NCBI RefSeq assembly: GCF_016086655.4 | Contig: NC_092584.1 | Coordinates: forward strand, 13,443,907-13,507,906 | DNA: 64,000 nt | Reading direction: 5' to 3' | Origin: Lepeophtheirus salmonis | Lineage: Eukaryota; Arthropoda; Copepoda; Siphonostomatoida; Caligidae | Part shown: positions 33,146-46,379 of the stretch, one piece after another | Layout of the letters: the number at the start of each line of letters is the position of its first letter | How positions within the stretch are numbered: position 1 is the stretch's first letter | The notes under the pieces: generated by a model | Told to the model about the DNA's origin: nothing | The model's database searches: none | Seen by the model: only the letters and a program-made list of their open reading frames with translations | Translations under genes and position numbers: made by a program

Positions 33146-36100
33146 TTTCGTTGGGCTAGATATTAGTTTAAACAAATCTAGCCATTTCTCCACCTCAACT
33201 ATTTTCCTTTTTTTCTCCTGCCATTTTTTCCTGGAGCTAGATATCAGGGTAAACAAATCTAATATTTTTTCCATATAAAACATTTTCCTTTTTTTTTCTC
33301 CTGCCCTTTTTTTCATTGGGCTAGATATCGGTGTAAATGCAATTAGCCATTTTTCAATCTAGACACTTCCTTTTTTTTCTCCCGCCATTTTTTCCTAGCG
33401 CTAAATATCAGTGTAAACTAACCTAGCCATTTCTCCACCTTGACACTTTTTCTCTGGAATTTTTTCCTTTAGATAGATATCACAATCCAGCTATTTTTTT
33501 AGCTATACACTTTTCCTTTGCTTTCTTCTCCTGCCATTTTAGACTTGTGCTGTATATCAGTGTTAACGAATCTAGCCATTTTTAACCTCGACACTTTTTC
33601 TTCGTTTCTCCCGCCTTTTTTTCTTTAGCAAAATAAAAGTGTAAACAAATCTAGCTATTTTTTCTATGTCGAAAATTTCACTTTTTTTTCTTATCCTGCC
33701 ATTTTATCGTTGGGCTGTATATCAGTGTATACGAATCTAGCCATTTTTCCACCTCGACACATATCATGCCTTTCTTCCGACTTTTCTTCCTTCAGTAAAA
33801 TAAAAGTGTAAACAAATCTAGCTATTTTTTCTATCTAGACAATTTTATTTTGTTTTTTTCTTTCTCCCATTTTTTCCTTACTCTGGATATCAGTTGAAAC
33901 GAATCTAGCTATTTTTTCCAGCTACACAATTTTCCTTTGTTTTTTTCTCAGCCCATTTTATCCTTGGGCTGTATATATGTGTTAACGAACCTAGCCATTT
34001 TTCCACCTTGACACTTTTTCCTCTTTTCTCTCGACTTTTTTTCCCTCAGATAGGAAAAAATACAAACTCATATGGCCATTTTTTCCAGCTCGACAATTTA
34101 CCTATGTTTTTTTCTCCTGGCATTTTATAATTGGGCTGTATATTAGGGTAAACGAATCTATCCATTTTTACACATCGACACATTTTCTTCCTTTTTCCGG
34201 CCATTTTTTCCTTGAGCTAGATATAATTGTAACGCATCAACCTATTTTTTATATCTAGACAATTTTCCTTTGTTTTTTCCCCCTGCCTTTTATTCCTTTG
34301 GCTAGATATTAGTGTAAAAGGATCTAGCCATTTTTTCAACCTCAACACGTTTCCTTTTTTTCTTTCGACGTTTTTCCTTTAGCTCGATAAAAGTGTAAAC
34401 AAATCTAGCCATTTTTTCTGTCATAAACAATTTTCCTTTGTTTTTTCCTCCTGTCTTTTTTTCCTTTAAGTTGATATCTGTGTAAGCGACTCTAGCTATT
34501 TTTTCCAGCTCGACAATTTCCCTTTTTTTTTTTCTCCTGCCATTTAATCATTGGGTTAAATATCAGGGTAAACGAATCTAAACCATTTTTGGGCCTGGAC
34601 ACTTTTTCCTCTTTTCTCTCGACTGTTTTTCCTATTTTTCCCAGCTACAAACATTTATTTTTTCCGCCTGCATTTTTTTCCTTTAGCTAGATAAAATAAT
34701 ACACAAATCTAGCCATTTTTTCCAAATAAACAATTATCCTTTGTTTTTCTCTCCTGCCATTTATCCTTGAGCTGTATATCAACGTTTATGAACCTAGCCA
34801 TTTTTCCACCTTAACACTTTTTCATCTTTTCTCCCGCCTTTTTACCTTTATCTACAAAAAAAGGTAAACTTATCGGCTATTTTTTCCAGCTAGACAATTT
34901 TCCTCAGTTTTGTTGTCCTGCCAATTTATCCTTCGGCAGTATATCAGTGTATATTAATCTAGCTATTTTTCCACCTCGACAAATTTTCTTCTGTTCTCGC
35001 GCTTTTTTTTGATTGAGCTAGATATAATTGTAAATGCATCTAGCTATTTTTTCTATCTAGACTATTTTCCTTGGTTTTTTCCTGCTTTAAGTAGATATTA
35101 AACTAATCTAGCTATTTCTTCCAAATAGGCAATTTCCCTTTGTTTTTTTCTCCTCCCATTTTATCCTATGGCTGTATATCAAAGGTAAACAACCTAGCCA
35201 TTTTTCCACCATGACATTTGTTCTTCTTTTCTCCCGCCTTTTTCCTTTCTACAAACAAATTTAAATATATCTGGCTATTTTTCCACCTCGACACATTTTC
35301 TTCTGTTCTTCTGCCATTTTTTCCTTGAGCTAGATATAATTGTAGACACATCTAGCTATTTTTTCTATATTGACAATTTTTTATTGTTTATTTCCTCCTG
35401 CTTTTTTCCCTTTAGCTAGATATCAGTGTCAAAGTATCTAGCCATTTTTCCACCTGAACATTTTTTTTTCTTTTCTCTCGACTTTTTTACCTTTAATAAT
35501 AAGTATTTAATAAAAGTGTATACGAATCTACCCATTTTTTCTATTTCAACAATTTTCCTTTGATTTTTCCTGCTTCCTTTTTTTCCTTTAAGTAGATATC
35601 AGTGTAAACGACTCTAGCTATTTTTTCCAGCTCAACAATTTCCCTTTGTTTTTTTGTCCTGCCATTTTATCATTGGGCTGGATATCAGTTTAAACAATCT
35701 AGCTATTTTTCCACCTTGACACTTTTTCCTCTTTCTCTTGACTTTTTTTCCTTTAGATAGAAAAAAATGCAAACTCATCTGGCTATTTTATCCAGCTATA
35801 CAGTTTTCCTTTGTTTTTTCCCCTGCCCTTTTATTTTTGGGCAGTATGTCAGTGTTAATAAACCTAGCCATTTTCCACCTTGATACTTTTTCCTCTTTTC
35901 TGCCGCCTTTTTCCCTTCAGCTACCAAAAAATTGTAAACGAATCTAGCTATTTTTTCCAGCTAGACAGCTTTCTCCTGCCCTTTTTTTTGGGCTGTATGT
36001 CAGTGTTAACAAACCTAGCCATTTTTCCACATTGTCACTTTTTCCTCTTTTCTCTCGACTTTTTTCCTTCAGATAGAAAAACATGCAAACTCATCTGGCT

Positions 36101-39100
36101 ATTTTATCCAGCTAGACAATTTTCCTTTGTTTTTTCTCCTGCCCTTTTCATTTTGGGCTGTATATCAGTGTAAACAACCTAGCTATTTTTCCACCTTGAC
36201 ACTTTTTCCTCTTTCTCTTGACTTTTTTTCCTTTAGATAGAAAAAATGCAAACTCATCTGGCTATTTTATCCAGCTAGACAGTTTTCCTTTGTTTTTTCC
36301 CCTGCCCTTTTATTTTTGGGCAGTATGTCAGTGTTAATAAACCTAGCCATTTTCCACCTTGATACTTTTTCCTCTTTTCTGCCGCCTTTTCCCTTCAGCT
36401 ACAAAAAAATTGTAAACTCATCTAGCTATTTTTTCCAGCTAGACAGCTTTCCTTTGTTTTTTATGGCTGTATGTCAGTGTTAACAAACCTAGCCATTTTT
36501 CCACATTGTCACTTTTTCCTCTTTTCTCTCGACTTTTTTCCTTCAGATAGAAAAACATGCAAACTCATCTAGCTATTTTTCCAGCTAGACAGTTTTCCTT
36601 TGTTTTTTCTCCTGCCCTTTTCTTTTTGGGCTGTATATCAGTGTTAACAACCTAGCCATTTTTCCACCTTGACACTTTTTCCTCTTTCTCTTGACTTTTT
36701 TCCCTTTAGATAGAAAAAAATGCAAACTCATCTGGCTATTTTATCCAGCTAGACAGTTTTCCTTTGTTTTTTCCCCTGCCCTTTTCTTTTTGGGCTGTAT
36801 GTCAGTGTTAACAACCTAGCCATTTTCCACCTTGATACTTTTTCCTCTTTTCTGCCGCCTTTTTCCCTTCAGCTACAAAAAAATGCAAACTCATCTGGCT
36901 ATTTTTTCCAGCTAGACAGCTTTCCTTTGTTTTTTAGGCTGTATGTCAGTGTTAACAAACCTAGCCATTTTTCCACATTGTCACTTTTTCCTCTTTTCTC
37001 TCGACTTTTTTCCTTCAGATAGAAAAACATGCAAACTCATCTAGCTATTTTTTCCAGCTAGACAGTTTTCCTTTGTTTTTTCTCCTGCCCTTTTCATTCT
37101 GGGCTGTATATCAGTGTTTACAACCTTTTCATTTTTCCTCTTTTCTGCCGTTTTTTCCTTCAGCTACAAAAAAATGCAAACTCATCTGGCTATTTTATCC
37201 AGCTAGACAGTTTTCCTTTGTTTTTTCTCCTGCCCTTTTCTTTTTGGGCTGTATTTCAGTGTTAACAACCTACCCATTTTTCACCGTGAGATTTTTTCTT
37301 CTTTTTCTCCGCCTTTTTCCCTTCTGCTACAAAAAAAAAGGCAAACGTATCTAGCTATTTTTCCAGCTAGACAGTTTTCCTTTGTTTTTTCTCCTGCCCT
37401 TTTCTTTTTGGGCTGTATATCAGTGTTAACAACCTAACCATTTTTCCACCTTGACACTTTTTCTTCTTTTCTATTTACTTTTTTTCCTTCAAATAGAAAA
37501 AAATGCAAACTCATCTGGCTATTTTTCCAGCTCGACAATTTCCCTTTGTTTTTTTCTCCTGCCATTTTAACATTGGGCTGTATATCAGTGTTTACAAAAC
37601 CTGGCCATTTTTCCACCGTGACACTTTTTCTTCTTTTCTGCCGCCTTTTTCCCTTCAGCTATAAAAAAATTGCAAACTCATCTGGCTATTTTTTCCAGCT
37701 AGACAGTTTTCCTTTGTTTTTTTTTCCTGCCATTTTATCATTGGGGTGGATATCAGTGTAAACAATCTCGCAATTTTTCCACTGTGACACTTTTTCCTCG
37801 TTTCTATCGACTTTTTCCCCTTCAGCTACAAAAAATTGCAAACTCATCTGGCTATTTTTTCCAGCTAGACAGTTTTCCTTTGTTTTTTTTTCCTGCCATT
37901 TTATCATTGGGGTGGATATCAGTGTAAAAAATCTCGCTATTTTTCCACTGTGACACTTTTTCCTCGTTTCTATCGACTTTTTCCCCTTCAGCTACAAAAA
38001 AATTGCAAACTCATCTGGCTATTTTTTCCAGCTAGACAGCTTTCCTTTGTTTTTTCTCCTGCCCATTTCTTTTTGGGCTGTATATCAGTGTTAACAAACC
38101 TAGCCATTTTCCACCTTGATACTTTTTCCTCTTTTCTGCTGCCTTTTTCCCTTCAGCTACAAAAAAATGGAAACGAATCTAGCTATTTTTTCCAGCTAGA
38201 CAGTTTTCCTTTGTTTTTCTCCTGCCATTTTCTTTTTGGGCTGTATATCAGTGTTAACTAACCTAGCCACTATTCCACCTTGACACTTTTTCTTCTTTTC
38301 TGGCGTTTTTTCCCCTTCAGCTACAAAAAAATGCAAACTCATCTGGCTATTTTATCCAGCTAGACAGTTTTCCTTTGTTTTTTCCCCTGCCCTTTTATTT
38401 TTGGGCCTTATCTGGCTTTTTTTCCATTTTCCTTTGGGCTGTATATCAGTGTTAACAACCTAGCCATTTTCCACCTTGTCACTTTTTCCTCTTTTCTGCC
38501 GTTTTTTTCCCTTCAGCTACAAAAAATGCAAACTCATCTGGCTATTTTTTCCAGCTAGACAGTTTTCCTTTGTTTTTTCTCCTGCCCTTTTCATTCTGGG
38601 CTGTATATCAGTGTTAACAACCTAGCCATTTTCCCTCTTTTTTTCTGCTCTCGCTTTTTTCCCTTCAGCTACAAAAAATTGAAAACTCATCTAGCTATTT
38701 TTCCAGGTAGACAGTTTTCCTTTGTTTTTTCTCCTGCCCTTTTCATTCTGGGCTGTATATCAGTGTTTACAACCTAGCCATTTTTCCTCTTTTCTGCCGC
38801 TTTTTTCCTTCAGCTACAAAAAAATTGAAAACAAATCTAGCTATTTTATCTAGCTAGACAGTTTTCCTTTGTTTTTTCTCCTGCCCTTTTCATTCTGGGC
38901 TGTATATCAGTGTTTACAACCTAGCCATTTTTCCTCTTTTTCTGCTTTTTTTTCCTTCAGCTACAAAAAAATTGAAAAGGAATCTAGCTATTTTATCCAG
39001 CTAGACAGTTTTCCTTTGTTTTTTCTCCTGCCCTTTTCTTTTTGGGCTGTATTTCAGTATTAACAAACCTACCCATTTTTCTACCGTGAGATTTTTTCTT

Positions 39101-42100
39101 CTTTTTCTCCGCCTTTTTCCCTTCTGCTACAAAAAAATTGCAAACTCATCTAGCTATTTTTTCCAGCTAGACAGTTTTCCTTTGTTTTTTCCCCTGCCCT
39201 TTTATTTTTGGGCTGTATGTCAGTGTTAACAAACCTAGCCATTTTCCACCTTGACACTTTTTCCTCTTTTCTGCCGCCTTTTTCCCTTCAGCTACAAAAA
39301 AATGCAAACTCATCTAGCTATTTTTCCAGCTAGACAGTTTTCCTTTGTTTTTTCTCCTGCCCTTTTCTTTTTGGGCTGTATATCAGTGTTTACAACCTAG
39401 CCATTTTTCCACCTTGTCACTTTTTCCTCTTTTCTCTCGACTTTTTTCCTTCAGATAGAAAAACATGCAAACTTATCTGGCTATTTTTTCCAGCTAGACA
39501 GCTTTCCTTTGTTTTTTGGGCTGTATGTCAGTGTTAACAAACCTAGCCATTTTCCACCTTGACACTTTTTCCTCTTTTCTGCCGCCTTTTTCCCTTCAGC
39601 TACAAAAAAATTGAAAAGTTATCTGGCTATTTTATCCAGTTAGACAGTTTTCCTTTGTTTTTTCTCCTGCCATTTTATCCTTGGGCTGTATATAATTGCT
39701 TACAAACCTAGCCATGATTCCACCTTGTAATTTTTCTTCTTTTCTCCCACCTTTTCCCTTTAGCTACAAAAAAATTGCAAACTCATCAGGCTATTTTTTT
39801 CAGCTGACATATTTTCCTCTATTTTGTTGTCCTGCCATTTTATCTTTGGGCCATATCAGTGTAAACAAATCTAGGCTTTCTCCACCTTGAGACTTTTTCC
39901 TTTTTCTTTCTACTATTTTCCCTTTAACTAGATATCATTAAAAAATAATCTGGCAATTTTTTTCAGCTACATTATTTTCATTTTTTTTTTTCTCCTGAAT
40001 TTTTTTCCTTTAGCTAGATATAATTGTAAAAATATTTAACTTTCTTTTTGATCTAGACCAAGTGTCTTTCTTTCCTTTAGATAGAAAAAAAAAGCAAACT
40101 CATCTAGCTATTTTTTCCAGCTAGACAGTTTTCCTTTGTTTTTTCTCCTCCCCTTTTCTTTTTGGGCGGTATATCAGTGTTAACTAACCTAGCCACTATT
40201 CCACCTTGACACTTTTTCTTCTTTTCTGCCGCCTTTTTCCCTTCAGCTACAAAAAAATTACAAACTCATCTGGCCATTTTTTCCAGATAGACAATTTTCC
40301 TCAGTTTGGTTGTCCTGGCATTTAATACTTGGGCTTTATATCTGTTTTAACAAACCTAGCCATTTTTCCTCTTTTCTCTCGACTTTTTTTCCTTCAGATA
40401 GAAAAGAATGCAAAATCATCTGGCCATTTTTTCCAGCTCGACAATTTCCCTTTGATTTTTTCTCATGCCATTTTATCTTTGGGCTGTATATCATTGCTAA
40501 CGAACCTAGCCATGATTCCACCTTGACATTTTTTCTTCTTTTCTCCCGCCTTTTCCCTTTAGCTACAAAAAAATTGCAAACTCATCTGGCCATTTTTTTC
40601 AGCTGACAAATTTCCCCCAGTTTTGTTGTCCTGCCATTTTATCCTTGGGCTGTATATCTGTGTTAACAAATTTAGCCATTTTTCCACTTTGACACTTTTT
40701 TCCCTTTAGCTAGATAAACTTGTAAACAAACCTAGCCATTTTTTCTATCTAAACAATTTTCCTTTGTTTTTTTCTCCCGCTTTTTTTTGGCTAGATATCA
40801 GTGTAAACGAATCTAGCAATATTTTCCATTGATACATTTTTTCTTTATTTATTTCCCCTGCCTTTTTATCGTTGGTCTGTAAATTAGTTTCAACTAACAT
40901 AGCTATTTTCCCACCTTCACACTTTTTTCTCCTTTCTCTCGACTTTTTTCCTTTAGCTAGATAATAGCGTTTCTATATAAACAATATTCCTTTGTTTTTT
41001 CCTCCCTACTTTTTTTTTAAGTATATATCAGTGTAGCTATTTTTTCCAGCTCGACAATTTCCCTTTTTTTTTCTACTGCCTTTTTTTTTGCTTGGGCTTA
41101 ATATCAGTCTTAATGAATCTAGCCATTTTTCCACCTTTACAATTTTATTTCTTATCTGACGACTTTTTTTCTTTTTGATAGATATCATTAAAAAATAATT
41201 TAGCTATTTTTTTCAGTAAGACAATTTTCCTCAGTTGTTTTGTCCTACCATATCTTTGGGCTGTATATAAGTGCCATGTTTCACCTTGACACTTTTTCCT
41301 CTTTTCTCTCGACTTTTTTTTCCTTTATATATAAAAAATTGCAAACTCAATTTTTCCAGCTGGACAATTTTAAGTTGTATTTTCCTCCCATTTTATCCGT
41401 GGCCTGTATATTAGGGTAAACGAATCTATCCATTTTTTCCCATCTACACATTTTCTTCTTTTCTCCCGCCATTTTTTCCCTGAGATAGATATCAGTGTAA
41501 ACGCATCTAGCTATTTTTTCTATCTAGACAATTTTCCTTTGTTTTAATCTCCTGCCATTTTATCTTTTAGCTATATATCAGTTTAAATGAATTTAGCCAT
41601 TTTCCCACCTCAACACGTTTCCTTTTTTTCTTTCGACGTTTTTCCTTTAGCTTTATAAAAATGTAAACAAATCTAGCTCTGCTATCTAGACAATTAACTT
41701 TTGTTTCAATCTTCTGCCATTTTATTATTTAGCTAGAAATTAGTTTGAACGACTCTAGCTATTTTTTCCAGCTAGACAATTTTCCTCAGTTTTTCTGTCC
41801 TGCCATTGTATCCTTGGGCTGTATATCAGTGTTAACGAACCTAGCCATTTTTCCACCTTGACACTTTTTCCTCTTTTTCTTTAGATTTTTTTTCCTTTAG
41901 CTGGATATCATTAAAAAATAATCTGGCTATTTTTTTCAGCTACATTATTTTCATTTTTTTTTTTAACCTGCTTTTTTTACCTTAGCTAGATATAATCGTA
42001 AAAATATCTAGCCTTCTTTTTCATCAAGACATTTTTCCATCTGTCTTTCTTTCCTTTAGATAGAAAAAAATGCAAACTCATCTAGCCATTTTTTCCAGCT

Positions 42101-42830
42101 AGACAATTTTCCTCAGTTTTTTTTGTCCTGCCATTTTATCCTTGGGCTGTATAAAAGTGTAAACAAATCTAGCCATTTTTCCACCTCGACACTTTTCCTT
42201 CTTTTCTCTTGCCTTTTTTCCTTCTTTTCTCCGCCTTTTTTTTATTTAGTTACTTAAAATTGTATACTCATCTATCCATTTTTTTATCCAGACAATTTTC
42301 CTTTGTTTTTTCGTTCTGCCATTTTATCTTTGGGCTGTATATTAGTGTAAACGATGTAGCTATTTTTTCCATCTAGACAATTTTCCTTTTTTTCTACTGC
42401 CTTTCTTTCCTCTAGCTAGATATTAGTGTAAAAGAATCTAGTTATTTTTTACACCTCAACACTTTCCTTTTTTTTTCTCTCTTTTCCTTTTTTCCTTGAG
42501 CCTAAATATCTGTTTAAAATCAGGTATTTTTTCCACATAGACAATTTTCCTCTTTTTTTCTCCTGCCATGTTTTCTTTGAGATGTTAAACAAATCTAGCC
42601 CCCTTTTCCACTTCGACACCTTTCCTTTTGTTCTTCTTCCATTTTTCCCTTGAGCTAGATATCAGTGTTAACGAATCTAGCCATTTTTTACATCTAGACA
42701 ATTAGCCTTTTTTTTCTTCGACCATTTTTTCCATGGCTTGTTATAAGTTTAAACGAATCTTGCCACTTTCTATCTCTACACTTTACTTCTTTTTTCTCCT
42801 CCCATTTTTTCCTTGAGCTATACTAGGACT
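33145..42830 (+). repeat. Large pyrimidine-rich satellite, ~83-bp monomer / ~166-bp dimer
   Basis: About 9.7 kb of tandem repeats. The basic monomer is about 81-85 bp and reads roughly 'ctagccattttttccac', 'gacacttttcctttt', 'ctcctgccattttt', then 'ggctagatatcagtgtaaac'. At the left, monomers starting near 33175, 33258 and 33342 repeat every ~84 bp. Between about 35.7 and 39.7 kb, two monomer types alternate. Type A has 'ccaccttgacactttttcct' and 'cttcagatagaaaaa'; type B has 'ccagctagacagttttcctt' and 'ggctgtatatcagtgttaac'. The 'ggctgtatatcagtg' words recur every ~163-168 bp (for example 37247, 37410, 37575, 37743, 37910, 38077). Copies toward both edges are more diverged. Apparent open frames on either strand are by-products of the repeat. 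Confidence 0.93.
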
Positions 42831-43575
42831 TATCACTGATTTTGTATTCACGAAACCTTTTATACATTTTGAGCTATACAATTTTATGATAGTAAATTAA
42901 CTTTTACACCTTCATATTTAGTCCGATTTTTTAAAATCTGTTACAGTACTAACTCCGTTTTTATAACACTATTCAAACTTAAGATAAATATATCTATAAT
43001 ATCACTGAAACTTATTTCCTTTCGTTCATTTGCATATATTAAATAATCCCTAGGTATGTAATTTTAAAAAGTGAAAAACTTTACTAACTTCATTGACCTT
43101 AACGATATATATTTAAACTAAGAACACATAAAATATGGAATTTTTGATATTTAACGACATTTCATAGTATATGAAATATAAATTTCTTAAAATAACAATT
43201 TGTTAATAGTGAACCTAATAAATGTTTAGGATTGAGAAGTCAACTTGGCTATTTTTTTAGTTGCTAGATTACATACAGATTTTCTTTTACGGCCCTTATG
43301 GTTAATGGATCTATTTTGATCCTTTTCTCAAATCGAGCTTTTTACTAAAAAGTTAAAGTATTTGAAAGCTACTTTGTGTAGAAAATCAACTAAAATATGC
43401 TTTTTTTTTTACATTTTAAATCAACGGGAATACATTTAGGAGCAAATTAATAAAGAATCTAGTAAAACAACGACTTGGATTCGAAGATTTTAACAATATT
43501 TGACAGGCAATGTCTGAAGAATTTATTAATTAATATAACTGATTTGCAAGTAAAGTTACCAAGTATATCAAATCC
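42831..43575. other. Intergenic, A/T-rich, no gene seen
   Basis: Sequence between the satellite and the THAP-type relic. No repeat unit of the satellite continues past about 42830. No coding frame is supported. Confidence 0.5.
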
Positions 43576-45605
43576 GTAGTTCATTTAAGGCCTCCTCAAT
43601 CAACATTTTTTTGAAAATGTTCTATTATATCATCTATTTCTTCTACAGAAAAATCAACATCACAAGATATTGGGTTTTCCAAGATTAAGAAGTTGGTACA
43701 ATCACAGTTGTTTATTTTAATTACTTTTATAAATGATGAGACTATATAACCAGAAATATCATATAATAAATCAGTCTGATGCTGATCTAATAAGAAATTT
43801 GAGGTTGTAAAAATATACAAATCGAGCAGAGATTTAATTTTTTCAATTTCATCTTGAAAACATTCTTATTCTTCTTAAAAAAGGCCGAAACCCTCGGAAA
43901 ATTCCGTCTTGCATGACTTTATTAACGCATTTAAACTTTTTTTTTTGCTTCAAGAAATTGATGGAAGTTCAAAAAGTAATCTGCACCAGATAGTTCCATT
44001 TTTTGAAAAAAAATGACGTTCAATTGGATCCAAGGTTATATTCCCAAGACATATGTATGCTAGATTTTTCACGTCCAGATGATATTAACAAATTTCAATG
44101 AGGGCAGTTATTGTTTGAATGGAAATAACAAAGGTCTCTTTAGTCAAACCCTTCTTTTGAGATATTGTTGAAGCTTACCACGATAATAGACAGCTTAAAA
44201 AGTCCTTCAAAAACTCTAAATTATGTCATTTATTAATTGAAATAGGTTTTCTTTCTTATAATTCCAGTTTTGGACGCTCCAAAATTAGTTGATAATTTCG
44301 AAAAATATCTTAGTGCAATTCCATTCTGGGTAATCTTCTTCATATTGGTTTAGTCCAGAGATTGTTAACAAACTAAAAAAATGCTCAGCTAAATTCACTT
44401 TGACTTTTTCAATTGATTTAGGAGCCAGAACTTTGTTGTTCAGTTGGTGTGCTAACTTTATGGGGAGGCCAAGTTGAAAAATATGATCAGCACTGCCAGG
44501 ATTAAATTCTTCGTGTTGATAGTCTTTTAGAAAGAATGATGAAAAAACAAACGTTTTCCTGTTTAAAAAGTTGTTGTAAAAGTTTTTGAACAAATATACT
44601 GTATCAAAAAGTAAGAAAATTCGACTTCGTGATGCGTAAGGATTTTCAATCGATGACTGTAAAAAATTTCCTTTACATAATTCATTGTGTAAAGCTTGCG
44701 ATTTGATGAATGACCATCACGAATCAATGCTACTACAAATTCAATTCTTTGGGAGGAGTATACTTCGTCAAAATTAGGCTTACTATCCTATTTTTTTGAA
44801 ACAATAGATTTCCACCTTGCTTTGAGATACGAAATTGTAGAAGATGGTATTCCAATATCGATGCTCACTTCTCCAGAGAATCTTAAATGATATGAAATAC
44901 TAGTGAGGCATAAGTGATATTCAGAAACATTTTTTTTGTAAAGAGAAGGGCTGCAATTTTCTTATAGCAAATACATCGCTAATAGTTCCATAGAATATCG
45001 TCTTCCATTTTTGGGGTTTGACAATAGTTCAAGCTGTTCGGAAATAAAAATAACTTTCTTTTCAAGTTCCTCATCATCACTGTGAACGCTCCTTAAAGTT
45101 GAGATGCAAAGTTCCATTCTAGATTTCACAAACCCCCAGAGATTTGGAAAAATGGAAGAAATGGAACCAGTTTGGAGAAAACGCCGAGTAAGTGGGGATT
45201 ATCTTTTTTTATTTGGTTTGGACTCGATATTCTCAAGTTTGTAATTTTGTTTGGTAAAATCCTTAGCTCAGAATCTTGAATATTTATTGGGTTCCTAATT
45301 TTGTCTGAAAATAGGTAAAATAAATTAAGTTATTTATCGTGGTGTAAAATTATTATTATTATTTTCTAAAAATATTTAGTTAGTCTATTTCTGTGTTTCC
45401 CCGATACATGAATATTCATACTTTATGCAGAGAAAAGTTCTACAATGAGGATATAAAATGATGTTACGAACCTCGGAACTACTCGTATCCATTTACGTAG
45501 GAGATCACCATCTTTTAGGTGTAGCCTTTGTAGAAATACTTTGTCTTCTTTTGGCTGGCCAGGATAATCCGACTTACAGGCCGGAGTACAACAAATACTA
45601 GGCAT
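43576..45605 (-). pseudogene. THAP-domain / P-element-like transposase relic
   Basis: On the minus strand, 45605-45470 begins MPSICCTPACKSDY and continues to LLRKWIRVVPR. This is the start of a THAP zinc finger (C-x3-C spacing, Lys/Trp, then Pro-Arg), including the MP-x-CC start typical of the family. Further down, SNPKNGRRYSMELLAMYLL and SPSLYKKNVSEYHLCL (about 45080-44900), NLAEHFFSLL with LAPKSIEKVKV (about 44450-44400) and LLYDISGYIVSS (about 43760) follow the order of P-element/THAP9-type transposases. Stops and frame changes break it (for example after MYLL and after SIVSKK). A splice donor GTTCGT could follow the THAP exon. It is a relic rather than an intact gene; catalytic residues could not be located with confidence. 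Confidence 0.6.
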
Positions 45606-46375
45606 TTTTGAAATATAGTGAGAATGGATTGATCAACGCGCTAACAAATAAATAATAACTAACTACGTTTTTCCCTCCCTTTCTGTTCATACATGTGACA
45701 ATGTTAAAAGGAGTGATGAGTCACCCTTTCTATGGTCCCAGGTAAAGGACTTAAGAGAAAGAGCGGTTTAAGGAAAAATAAACAATGATAGTATGTTCCT
45801 AACACCGACCTATAATATCGTATTATTGTTATGACGTAGTCGCCCTTATTCTTCTCTTTTCACTAGAGGGATACGACCTGTTCAAACTGGCTGCGTGACT
45901 CAAGGAACATGTAGCAGCTTCTAAGTTTAAGCTAATCAGAATTGGGACCTACTAAAACCTACATTCCTTCCCTTGAGTGTCCACTCTTTGCCTAGAGTAC
46001 TTTAGTTCCAGGTAGTACGTACAAAAAATAAATGAGTGACGTCATAGAAAAGCGACATCTTGCGAAAATATTATGACAAATATTGACTATACTATTTCCT
46101 CAGGCTAACAGTGCTTGGTGCGCTACTTGGTTTAATGCTTTAATGTAACTAATTGGTTGACGAGTTGAAAAAATAAATAAATTATCATGAACAAAGTTAG
46201 ACAACAAGAAAATGGCTGGGCAAGAATAGTAGATTTATTAAATAAATCTATGTCTCTCTTTCTATTTCTGGTGACGTCATTAGAACCAGTCTTGGTTATT
46301 AATACTACATAAATTTAAAAGTAAAAAAAAATTTAAAACTAAATATAATGTTAAAAGTAAGTTTTTAAATTTAAC
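45606..46375. other. Intergenic, no gene seen
   Basis: Contains two TGACGTCA palindromes (46037-46044 and 46272-46279). The THAP relic's 5' terminus may lie in this interval, but no inverted repeat was identified. Confidence 0.45.
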
Positions 46376-46379
46376 TATC

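Noticed and set aside
33122..41188. Many open frames of 60-103 codons on both strands (recurrent FxLDxFPLFF-like and KWQEKK-like peptides)
   Set aside because: They are translations of the ~83/166-bp satellite, present on both strands with drifting frames; they reflect the repeat period, not genes.
33145..42830. CRISPR-like array
   Set aside because: The repeats are contiguous and diverged with no unique spacers, and the genome is eukaryotic.
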